Assembly: GCA_016932375.1 (NCBI GenBank)
Contig: JAFGDA010000046.1
Location: forward strand, 1 to 5,189
Direction of reading: 5' to 3'
DNA length: 5,189 nucleotides
Source: Actinomycetota bacterium
Lineage (GTDB): Bacteria > Actinomycetota > Humimicrobiia > Humimicrobiales > Humimicrobiaceae
Shown one piece after another: positions 1-4,831 of this stretch. Position 1 is the stretch's first letter. Every line of letters starts with the position of its first letter. The notes under the pieces were generated by a model, which was given only the letters and a program-made list of their open reading frames with translations, did no database searches and had not been told where the DNA came from. Made by a program: the position numbers and the translations under genes.

Positions 1-241
1 ATCCTTTCACTATGCCCAGATTATAGATTGAACAGGATATTGCCCCTGAGACTTATAAAATTAATTTAAATTTTTTTTCCTGTCCTTTATATAGAAAAAC
101 GGAAAAAATAACTGTTTTGTTAGGCAAAGGGAATAAAAAACAATTTTCATATTACATATTTACATAAAAGCATAAATATGATAGATTGTGTATATATGCA
201 AATAGTCAATTAAAGTCTGGCACATTTTTTAGGGAGGTGAT
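1..241. other. AT-rich non-coding stretch upstream of the pilin genes
   Basis: No gene can be supported here. One frame is open from the left edge to a TAA at 67-69 (22 codons, no recognisable motif), and it could be the tail of an upstream gene, so this boundary is unresolved. The stretch contains long A and T runs and an 8-bp inverted repeat (TTTTTTCC at 73-80 with GGAAAAAA at 101-108, 20-base loop) that is too GC-poor to call a terminator. The last 80 bases hold a weak promoter candidate and a strong Shine-Dalgarno sequence directly before the ATG at 242. The stretch probably acts as the promoter and leader region of the Flp-type pilin gene. Confidence 0.5.
159..187 (+). promoter_or_regulatory. 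weak sigma-70-like promoter candidate for the pilin genes
   Basis: TTTACA at 159-164 (5 of 6 matches to the -35 consensus) is followed after 17 bases by TAGATT at 182-187 (4 of 6 to the -10 consensus). An overlapping TATGAT at 177-182 is a better -10 box but has no well-spaced -35. Either would give a leader of about 50 bases before the Shine-Dalgarno sequence at 231-240. In such AT-rich DNA these matches are expected by chance fairly often. Confidence 0.25.
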
Positions 242-268
242 ATGTTTGCCGGTTTATCTGTTAAATGA
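242..268 (+). CDS. possible 8-codon leader peptide (MFAGLSVK) coupled to the Flp-type pilin
   Basis: An ATG at 242 is preceded by a strong Shine-Dalgarno sequence (AGGGAGGTGAT at 231-241; GGAGG ends 4 bases before the ATG). The frame encodes MFAGLSVK and ends at TGA 266-268. That stop overlaps the ATG at 265 of the pilin frame in an ATGA junction, the classic geometry for translational coupling. The pilin ATG has no Shine-Dalgarno sequence of its own upstream, which makes a coupling or reinitiation role plausible. The peptide itself resembles nothing known. Alternatively the ribosome-binding site belongs to a different arrangement, such as a frameshift or a downstream non-ATG start. The reading frame is directly seen; its translation is inference. 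Confidence 0.35.
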   Translation: MFAGLSVK

Positions 269-468
269 GGAAAGGAGGTGGAATTATAAAGATCTCAGGT
301 AAGCTTAAGCGGTTAAGGCCGGAATGTGAGAGAGGCCAGTCCACACTTGAATATGCCATGGTAATGGTGATAGCGGGCATAATTTCAGCTGTGCTGGTGG
401 CTGTCGGTAAACCTTATGTTATCGATATTATATCAAAGGTATTTGATAAGATAGCATCAATGGTTTAA
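265..468 (+). CDS. Flp/DUF4244-type prepilin, Tad pilus structural subunit
   Basis: This is a 67-residue Flp-family prepilin. Such subunits are cut by a TadV/CpaA-type prepilin peptidase and assembled into a thin Tad pilus used for adhesion and, in some bacteria, DNA uptake. A basic N-terminus (residues 1-23, KLKRLRPECER) precedes the processing site G24|Q25, which has Glu at mature position +5 and Tyr at +6, the defining G|xxxxEY Flp motif. One hydrophobic helix follows (about residues 31-48), then a short amphipathic tail, giving a mature chain of about 43 residues. The start is uncertain. ATG 265 lacks its own Shine-Dalgarno site and overlaps the stop of a leader peptide. A near-perfect Shine-Dalgarno at 272-280 lies inside the frame and points to a rare ATT (283) or ATA (286) start instead. 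The mature pilin is the same in every case. The tadE-like gene follows after 67 bases. Family assignment is by motif and neighbours. Confidence 0.82.
   Translation: MRKGGGIIKISGKLKRLRPECERGQSTLEYAMVMVIAGIISAVLVAVGKPYVIDIISKVFDKIASMV
271..280 (+). promoter_or_regulatory. near-perfect Shine-Dalgarno sequence inside the start of the pilin frame
   Basis: AAAGGAGGTG is almost fully complementary to the 16S rRNA 3' end. The next in-frame codons at start-like spacing are ATT (283; 4 bases after GGAGG), ATA (286; 7 bases) and ATC (292; 13 bases). No ATG, GTG or TTG in the pilin frame lies at a usable distance. It may direct initiation at a non-canonical isoleucine codon, or promote reinitiation or coupling at the ATGA junction just upstream. 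It may also be coincidental, since it encodes Lys-Gly-Gly. Confidence 0.5.
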
Positions 469-535
469 GTAGATTCTTAAGGCAATAACCGGATATTCTT
501 TTAAAACCGGGAAGCAGCCGGAATATATTTCGAAA

Positions 536-988
536 GTGAAAATTATTATGGATATGATAAATAGGAGAAAATTGAAGGTTTTGAAGGACTCTTTAAGTCC
601 CATGGAAATTAGGGGACAGTCTACGCTGGAATTTGTCCTTGTGATTCCTGTACTGATCCTGTTTATAATGGCTGCTTCCCAGTTTGGCATTATGATTTAT
701 CAGAAAAATATACTTAACCAGGCAGTTAGGGAAGGAGCAAGGGTAATTTCAACTACAAATTCCAATGAAATGGCGCATGATGTCATAGAAAAAATATGTG
801 CAGGCCTTGAAAGGGAAAACCTCTCGGTCTCAATAGTACCAGGTGAACCTAACAGGAGAAAAACCGGGGATAATGTAAAAATAGAACTCAATTATAAAAG
901 CAATGGATTTACTGCAATCCTAAAAAAAATATTGGGTAAAAGTATATTGATTAAGGCTTCAGGTTATATGAGGATGGAATGCAGTTAA
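536..988 (+). CDS. TadE-family minor pilin/pseudopilin
   Basis: TadE-like proteins are low-abundance pseudopilins needed for assembly or function of the Tad pilus at the cell membrane. From the GTG start the product is 150 residues. It has a basic N-terminus, a prepilin processing site at G27|Q28 with Glu at +5 and Phe at +6, and a hydrophobic helix at about 33-52 with the VIPVL pattern typical of TadE. The conserved AVREGARVIS segment follows at 63-72. The C-terminal part (about 80-150) is soluble, probably extracytoplasmic. The segment RGQSTLE is identical in the Flp-type pilin upstream, so both are probably cut by the same peptidase. The start is not settled: GTG 536, ATG 548, ATG 554 and TTG 572 are all in frame. 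Only TTG 572 has an AGGAG (563-567), and that is close, at 4 bases. The next pilus gene overlaps its 3' end by 10 bases, which indicates one operon. Confidence 0.85.
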   Translation: MKIIMDMINRRKLKVLKDSLSPMEIRGQSTLEFVLVIPVLILFIMAASQFGIMIYQKNILNQAVREGARVISTTNSNEMAHDVIEKICAGLERENLSVSIVPGEPNRRKTGDNVKIELNYKSNGFTAILKKILGKSILIKASGYMRMECS

Positions 989-1413
989 AGATGTCATTGA
1001 AAGCAGAGAAAGGAAATATGGCATTCCTTACAATAGCCATGATTATACTGGTTTGCTTTATTTTTGCTGCAGTCTTCGACATCTGCCAGCTTTATGTTGC
1101 GAGGGAACAAGCCAAAAATTTTTCTGACAGTATTGCCCTTGCTTTAGCCCAGGACTTGATTTTCTTTGATAGCGACATGTTTGAGGACACCATAAAGAGC
1201 TTATCGGGTGCCAATGATTGTAAAATAGTGGAATGCACCATTACCTATGATGGAATTCTTGTAACGGCAGAGAAGAAAGTTGGGATGGTTTTTCTGGACA
1301 GGATTATCCATTCGCTGAAAATGGTGAGATCAAGGTCTCTTGCCGGGGTGACCTTTCCGTGGGATGAGAGCCTTGGACTATGCGACTCTTACAGATTTCA
1401 CTACCGGGATTGA
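979..1413 (+). CDS. Rv3654c-type TadE/TadG-like membrane protein
   Basis: This 144-residue protein has a short polar N-terminus, a membrane helix at about residues 14-34, and then the signature DICQLYVAREQAKNFSDSIALALAQ (34-58). That signature resembles the D(I/V)xxLxxARxxAQxxADxAALA pattern of TadG-like and Rv3654c-family proteins encoded at the end of actinobacterial Tad loci. The first residues after KG (NMAFLT) lack the Glu at +5 seen in the two pilins upstream, so prepilin-peptidase cleavage is not expected; it probably stays as an anchored accessory protein. It overlaps the tadE-like gene by 10 bases, with AGGATGGA just upstream of ATG 979; ATG 991 is an alternative start. The C-terminal 60 residues (two cysteines at 81 and 86, a basic stretch near 114-119) show no further motif. 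Its exact job in the pilus is unknown in the family. Confidence 0.72.
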   Translation: MQLKMSLKAEKGNMAFLTIAMIILVCFIFAAVFDICQLYVAREQAKNFSDSIALALAQDLIFFDSDMFEDTIKSLSGANDCKIVECTITYDGILVTAEKKVGMVFLDRIIHSLKMVRSRSLAGVTFPWDESLGLCDSYRFHYRD

Positions 1414-1438
1414 TATCCCCTGGTATGTCTTCTATATA
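1410..1438 (+). promoter_or_regulatory. weak promoter candidate for ssb
   Basis: TTGATA (1410-1415, 5 of 6 to the -35 consensus) and TATATA (1433-1438, 4 of 6 to the -10 consensus) are 17 bases apart. They lie at the end of the last pilus gene and would give a leader of about 125 bases before ssb. A second -10-like TATATT at 1444-1449 has no good partner. The rest of the 1414-1569 gap shows no convincing regulatory element or terminator. Confidence 0.25.
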
Positions 1439-1569
1439 AAAAGTATATTATGATCGATAAAAATGGCCTGCAGAGGGTAAGCTCTTTTTAGCTGAATGGC
1501 AGTGTTATGCTTTCTTTCTTATATCTTTAATTTTGCAATTACAAATAAATTTACCGGAAAGGAAATGTT

Positions 1570-1995
1570 ATGAGTCAGTTGAATCAGGTATATGTCCTGG
1601 GTAATCTCACAAGGGACCCGGAGACTAAGTATACCAATGAGGGAGTGGCTATTTGTGAAATGGGTCTTGCTGTAAACAGGAAATGGTCCGACAGGGATGG
1701 CAATGAAGCAGAGGCTGTCGATTTTTTCAACATAACTGCCTGGAACAGTCTTGCTGAAAATTGCGCTTCAACATTAAAGAAAGGTGACAGGGTGTTTTTA
1801 AACGGGCACCTGAATTTGAGGAGCTGGGAAAATAAGGAAGGCAGGAAATATAATATAATAAATATTACAGCAGATGTTGTGGCTGTCAGCCTCGAATTCA
1901 ATCAGGTAAAGGTCCTGAACAAGGAAAGCGGTGATTTTAGGAAAAAGGGCCCTGGCAAGGGGAAGGCCGACGCCATTCCCGGAAAGGCATCTTAA
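1570..1995 (+). CDS. single-stranded DNA-binding protein without acidic C-terminal tip
   Basis: SSB binds and protects single-stranded DNA during replication, repair, recombination or DNA uptake. The 141-residue product has a complete OB-fold of about 110 residues. It contains the N-terminal QVYVLGNLTRDPE (6-18), an AVNRKW strand (34-39), FFNITAWNSLAENCASTLKKGD (52-73), and VFLNGHLNLRSWENKEGRKYN (75-95). All of these line up with bacterial SSBs, including aromatic residues at DNA-contact positions. The tail is short, basic and Gly/Pro/Lys-rich (about 122-141) and ends in PGKAS. The acidic DDDIPF-like tip that recruits partner proteins in housekeeping SSBs is missing, and no such tip is evident in the other + frames just downstream. 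No rpsF or rpsR neighbour is present, unlike the usual replication SSB locus, so this may be a second SSB of the SsbB/competence kind. ATG 1570 follows AAGGA (1559-1563) by 6 bases. Confidence 0.93.
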   Translation: MSQLNQVYVLGNLTRDPETKYTNEGVAICEMGLAVNRKWSDRDGNEAEAVDFFNITAWNSLAENCASTLKKGDRVFLNGHLNLRSWENKEGRKYNIINITADVVAVSLEFNQVKVLNKESGDFRKKGPGKGKADAIPGKAS

Positions 1996-2033
1996 GAAAA
2001 ACCCCAGTAATTCAGGCGAAGTCCAGGTTTTTC
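1996..2033 (+). terminator. weak stem-loop after ssb, possible terminator
   Basis: GAAAAACC at 1996-2003 can pair fully with GGTTTTTC at 2026-2033 (8 bp), starting at the base after the ssb stop codon. The A-rich left arm and T-rich right arm give the outline of a Rho-independent terminator. However, the stem has only three G-C pairs, the loop is 22 bases, and the T run lies within the stem rather than after it. Confidence 0.25.
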
Positions 2034-2067
2034 CATATGTACCTAAGATAATTCAGGGAAGTTATAG

Positions 2068-2073
2068 TATAAT
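2068..2073 (+). promoter_or_regulatory. perfect -10 box upstream of the methyltransferase gene
   Basis: TATAAT at 2068-2073 lies 70 bases before the proposed TTG start in the ssb-methyltransferase gap (1996-2142). No recognisable -35 element sits 16-18 bases upstream and there is no TGn extension, so promoter activity is uncertain. The position after a possible terminator would suit an independent promoter. Confidence 0.3.
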
Positions 2074-2142
2074 TGACCGGAAGCAAATACAAAAAGTGAA
2101 AAGCAGGCTTGTACAGTAGTTTTTAGCGATGGAGGTTATGGT

Positions 2143-3111
2143 TTGGCTATCAGAAGGTCGGATTACGAAAATTATGATTACCGTGAATTCTGGCAGGACA
2201 ATAAAAGGTATTATGAAGATAAGGCTGAAAGATTAGCCCTCGGGAGCCTGCTTAAAGGGACTGGTGGTGCCGGTAAGTTGTTGCTTGATATAGGTTGTGG
2301 TTATGGAAGGCTTTTTAACGAGTATGTGGGTTTTGAAAAAATAATCCTTATCGATTATTCAATGAAAAATCTTGAGAATGCGAGGGACCGGATAAGGGCT
2401 TTCCTGAAAGGCAACCCCGGAAAGTTATCCAGGGTGTTCTTCATTGCAGCAGACGCGGGAAAGGTTCCCTTAAAAAACAGGTGTGCCGACATAATCCTTA
2501 CCGTAAGGGTGATCCATCACCTTGCGAACCCTGAAATCTATTTTAATGAAGTGGAAAGGGTTATAAAAAATGGTGGATTGCATATTCTTGAATTTGCCAA
2601 TAAAAGGAATACAAAAAATATATTGAGGTTTTTTTTGGGCAGGATGGGGACCTCGCCATTCAATCTTAAGGCTTTAAGAGTCGGGGAAACCATACAAAAT
2701 TTTCATCCTGCATATATAAAAGACTGCCTGACTTTCAGGGGTTTCCATATTTTAAAGGCTATCAGTGTTTCTAATTTCAGGCTCAGTTTTTTAAAGAAAA
2801 TTGTGGGCAATAAAGTAATCCTCTTAATGGAAAATATTTACCAGAAGTGCTTTTCATTTCTCCTTTTGGGGCCAAGCGTTTTTTTAAAAAGTAAAAAAGA
2901 AAACAAGTGTGATAAGGTGGAATCATCAGGAAAAGGAACCGGTTCATTGGTACCTGGAGATTCTACCCTGCCTGGAAATATTATGGACGTGCTCTCCTGT
3001 CCTGATTGCAGGGCAGGCAGCCTGGAGAAAAAAGATGGCTGTTTGAAATGTGATACCTGCGGAAGGGCCTTTAAAGTTAAAGAAGGAATTTATGATTTCA
3101 GGCCTTCCTGA
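2143..3111 (+). CDS. class I SAM-dependent methyltransferase fused to a C-terminal Trm112-type zinc-ribbon
   Basis: This 322-residue protein is predicted to transfer a methyl group from S-adenosylmethionine; the acceptor is unknown. Residues 1-45 form a lead-in rich in Tyr and charged residues. The SAM-binding motif I is LLLDIGCGYGRLF (46-58), and an acidic residue follows strand 2 (IILIDYS, Asp71). AADAGKVPL (102-110) and ADIILTVRVIHHL (115-127) complete the methyltransferase-11-like Rossmann core, with strand 5 near 145-151. After a variable, Lys/Ser/Gly-rich linker (about 248-278) comes a Trm112-like domain. It has CPDC (286-289) and CDTC (303-306) as likely zinc ligands and ends in the typical VKEGIYDFRP. 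Trm112 proteins normally activate separate tRNA, rRNA or release-factor methyltransferases, so this may be a self-contained enzyme-activator pair. The TTG start at 2143 lies 7 bases after GGAGG (2131-2135); the nearby ATG 2138 is out of frame. Lipid or quinone methylation is an alternative role. Confidence 0.85.
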   Translation: MAIRRSDYENYDYREFWQDNKRYYEDKAERLALGSLLKGTGGAGKLLLDIGCGYGRLFNEYVGFEKIILIDYSMKNLENARDRIRAFLKGNPGKLSRVFFIAADAGKVPLKNRCADIILTVRVIHHLANPEIYFNEVERVIKNGGLHILEFANKRNTKNILRFFLGRMGTSPFNLKALRVGETIQNFHPAYIKDCLTFRGFHILKAISVSNFRLSFLKKIVGNKVILLMENIYQKCFSFLLLGPSVFLKSKKENKCDKVESSGKGTGSLVPGDSTLPGNIMDVLSCPDCRAGSLEKKDGCLKCDTCGRAFKVKEGIYDFRPS

Positions 3112-3123
3112 TAATTAATATAC

Positions 3124-3141
3124 TTGTTTAAAATTTAACAT
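3124..3141 (+). promoter_or_regulatory. Rex operator (18-bp element), upstream site
   Basis: The 18 bases match the clostridial-type Rex operator TTGTTAA-N4-TTAACAA at 12 of 14 defined positions; the mismatches are T for A at 3129 and T for A at 3141. It lies about 94 bases before rex, the usual location for autoregulation. Rex binds such sites when NADH is low and releases them when NADH rises. The match is seen directly; binding by this Rex is inferred. Confidence 0.7.
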
Positions 3142-3142
3142 C

Positions 3143-3162
3143 TTGTTACAATTATGTAACAA
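3143..3162 (+). promoter_or_regulatory. perfect 8-4-8 palindrome next to the Rex operator
   Basis: TTGTTACA (3143-3150) and TGTAACAA (3155-3162) form a perfect inverted repeat around ATTA. The outer TTGTTA/TAACAA half-sites are those of Rex operators, but they are 8 bases apart instead of the usual 6. Its centre lies 20 bp from that of the 18-bp operator, roughly two helical turns, which would place both on the same DNA face. It is either a second Rex site with relaxed spacing or the site of another dimeric regulator. Confidence 0.65.
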
Positions 3163-3234
3163 TATTTAAGTGTAAAGGAACCGGTATTCATATTAAAAAA
3201 CAGTGAAATATATTGCATAAGAGGAAAAAGGAAA

Positions 3235-3879
3235 ATGGTTGAAAAGATATACTCTGAAGGTGTGATAGCCAGGTTATCCCAGTATCTTAAATGTGTCGTC
3301 CAGTTGAAAGAAGCCGGGAAGAGGACGGTGACATCAGGGGAGATAAGTGATTTCACTGGCATAAACAGTGCAGAAGTAAGGAGGGACCTGATTTATTTTA
3401 CAATCAAAGGGAAGAGAGGTGTTGGTTTTAATATAGACGGGCTTATAGGTGTGTTTAACAATATTCTTGGTTACAATCCCATGGTCCGCATTGCACTGAT
3501 AGGTGCAGGTAATTTAGGTAAGGCTATCTTAAAATACAAAATGCTGGACAGGTTTGGATTCAAGATTGAGTATGTCTTTGATAACAATCTTCAGATAATA
3601 GGTAAAAATTTATCCGGGCGTAAAGTCCAGGATATTAAGAATATACATGATATCATAAAAGAGAAGGGCATAGAGATAGCAATACTTGCAGTACCTCCCG
3701 ATTCTGCCCAGGGAGTAACAAATATCCTCGTTGATGCAGGAATAAAAGTGATATTGAACTACACTCTGGTCCGGATAAAAACCCCACCCCATGTTAAGAT
3801 CCAGACATCTGACCCTATTGAAAAATTACTGCACACTCTGTATTATTTATCGCATAGTGGTTATGCTGAATATAGATAA
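3235..3879 (+). CDS. redox-sensing transcriptional repressor Rex
   Basis: Rex is a cytoplasmic dimer that senses the NADH/NAD+ ratio. It represses fermentative, respiratory and hydrogenase-type genes when NADH is low and lets go of DNA when NADH accumulates. The 214 residues match the family's full length. A winged-helix domain spans about 1-80, with recognition-helix residues SAEVRRDLIYF (45-55) and the wing GKRGVGFNI (59-67). The Rossmann domain begins at 84 with IALIGAGNLG (86-95), the GxGNLG dinucleotide motif. It continues through EYVFDNN (112-118, Asp after strand 2), IEIAILAVPPDSAQ (146-159) and VILNYTLVRI (172-181). A C-terminal swapped helix spans about 194-206. The family's usual LNFAPV is LNYTLV here, a mild departure. 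ATG 3235 is preceded by GAGG (3221-3224) and a closer AAGGA (3228-3232). Two Rex-operator-like palindromes upstream indicate autoregulation. Confidence 0.96.
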   Translation: MVEKIYSEGVIARLSQYLKCVVQLKEAGKRTVTSGEISDFTGINSAEVRRDLIYFTIKGKRGVGFNIDGLIGVFNNILGYNPMVRIALIGAGNLGKAILKYKMLDRFGFKIEYVFDNNLQIIGKNLSGRKVQDIKNIHDIIKEKGIEIAILAVPPDSAQGVTNILVDAGIKVILNYTLVRIKTPPHVKIQTSDPIEKLLHTLYYLSHSGYAEYR

Positions 3880-3915
3880 TTCAAATAGTCGTTTATTGGT
3901 ATTCCTTTCAATAGT

Positions 3916-3921
3916 TATAAT
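3916..3921 (+). promoter_or_regulatory. perfect -10 box before the LCP gene
   Basis: TATAAT sits at 3916-3921 in the 59-base gap after rex. The best -35 at normal spacing is weak (TTATTG at 3893-3898, 17 bases away). Transcription from it would start near 3928, just before the Shine-Dalgarno AGGA at 3930, leaving a very short leader. Readthrough from rex is an equally good explanation for expression. Confidence 0.25.
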
Positions 3922-3938
3922 TAGTTGCCAGGAAAAAA

Positions 3939-4802
3939 GTGATTATGAATAGGGCCAGGGGTTGTTTTATTACCATATTGAGTATCATTATCCTGGTTGC
4001 TTTTTCCCTTTTGTGTATTTCCCTTATGGATTCAAAATCCGGTAACGGTGATGGTTCTATATTAAATAGGTTGTTTTTCTCTAAAAACCTTCTATTTTTA
4101 GGTCTTGACGAAAGGGAGGATAGCAATGAATTTGAGGGCCGTACTGATACAATAATGGTTTTTCACATAGCCCGGTGGGGAAGCAAGGATACCCTGATAT
4201 CAATCCCGAGGGATACGAGAGTTGAACTCGAGGGCAGGGGCTGGAATAAAATTAATGCAGCCTATGTCTATGGGGGAACCGGGATGGTAAGGCAGGAAAT
4301 ATATGAGCTTTGCGGGATTTCCATTGACAGTACCATGGTCATAAATTTTAACGGGTTCAAAAAAATAATAGATATGCTTGGCGGTGTAAAAATAGTGGTA
4401 AGTGAGCCACTCCATGACCCTCTGTCAGGAGCTGATTTTGAACCGGGAGAATATTTGATGAATGGGGAGCAGGCTCTTTCTTTTGCCCGGTGCAGGTCGA
4501 CTTCGGGTGCAGACCTTGACCGTATGAACCGCCAGCAGTACCTGTTAAACGAGCTAATAAAACAAAAAATGAATTTTTCAATTATCTTGAAAATTCCACG
4601 GCTGATACATGTTTTAAACAATTACACCCTCACTGATTTTACTTTCTGGGATTTTTGTTCAGCCGGATTTGTGTTATTATTTTCCAATAAGGATATAAAC
4701 CGGGTTACGATTCCAACCAGGGCGGCAAATATTGATGGCATAAGCTACCTTCTGGCTGACAGTGAAGAGGTAAGGCAATTCTTAAATGATTATATAAAAT
4801 AG
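3939..4802 (+). CDS. LytR-CpsA-Psr (LCP) family cell-wall glycopolymer ligase
   Basis: LCP proteins sit in the cytoplasmic membrane with the catalytic domain outside. They transfer glycopolymers such as teichoic acids, capsule or arabinogalactan-like chains from lipid carriers to peptidoglycan. The 287-residue product has a short basic N-terminus, one membrane helix (about 9-29), and then the LCP domain. Domain motifs are NLLFLGLDERE (50-60), GRTDTIMVFHI (67-77), LISIPRDTRVEL (86-97), NKINAAYVYGG (103-113), FNGFKKIIDMLGGVKI (137-152), FEPGEYLMNGEQALSFARCRS (167-187) and LDRMNRQQYLLNEL (193-206). The Asp and Arg residues that bind pyrophosphate and metal are present (RTD, PRDT, FARCR, DRMNRQQ). 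There is no C-terminal LytR_C extension, so this is a minimal form. The start is either GTG 3939 (AGGA 5 bases upstream) or ATG 3945 (AGGA 11 bases upstream). The partner polymer cannot be told from the window. Confidence 0.94.
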   Translation: MIMNRARGCFITILSIIILVAFSLLCISLMDSKSGNGDGSILNRLFFSKNLLFLGLDEREDSNEFEGRTDTIMVFHIARWGSKDTLISIPRDTRVELEGRGWNKINAAYVYGGTGMVRQEIYELCGISIDSTMVINFNGFKKIIDMLGGVKIVVSEPLHDPLSGADFEPGEYLMNGEQALSFARCRSTSGADLDRMNRQQYLLNELIKQKMNFSIILKIPRLIHVLNNYTLTDFTFWDFCSAGFVLLFSNKDINRVTIPTRAANIDGISYLLADSEEVRQFLNDYIK

Positions 4803-4831
4803 GTTATTATTGATTATTCAGAGGCGGTTCT

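Larger units (their letters stand above)
3124..3163 (+). promoter_or_regulatory. rex promoter candidates embedded in the operator
   Basis: Two weak sigma-70-like pairs overlap the palindromes. TTGTTT (3124-3129) and TACAAT (3147-3152) are 17 bases apart, with 3 and 5 matches out of 6. TTAACA (3135-3140) and AACAAT (3158-3163) are also 17 apart, with 5 and 4 matches. Either would be blocked by a repressor bound at the two palindromes. The sequence alone does not say which is used. Confidence 0.35.

Noticed and set aside
1..69. Frame open from the left edge to TAA at 67-69
   Set aside because: Only 22 codons with no start visible and no recognisable motif; it may be the tail of an upstream gene but cannot be supported.
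73..108. Inverted repeat TTTTTTCC / GGAAAAAA
   Set aside because: The stem is mostly A-T with a 20-base loop in a homopolymer-rich region; likely chance, and not shaped like a terminator.
186..201. Rex-operator-like TTG...CAA dyad upstream of the pilin gene
   Set aside because: Only 12 of 16 bases are symmetric and the half-sites do not follow the Rex consensus beyond TTGTG/CAA.
493..526. ATATTC / GAATAT inverted repeat and repeated CCGG between pilin and tadE-like genes
   Set aside because: Short stem (6 bp), large loop and no T run; not distinguishable from chance.
1471..1490. AGAG...CTCT hairpin followed by a T run after the last pilus gene
   Set aside because: A 4-bp stem is too weak for a credible terminator.
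1584..1901. 105-codon antisense frame within ssb
   Set aside because: It is a shadow of the ssb coding frame, which is clearly real; its hydrophobic translation shows no family resemblance.
1931..2119. Open frame overlapping the ssb 3' end, considered as a frameshifted SSB tail
   Set aside because: The translated sequence is not acidic, has no DDDIPF-like end, and looks like an out-of-frame reading of ssb plus the intergenic gap.
4268..4621. 117-codon antisense frame within the LCP gene
   Set aside because: The + strand frame has full LCP motifs; the antisense product resembles no family and has no matching promoter or ribosome-binding site.
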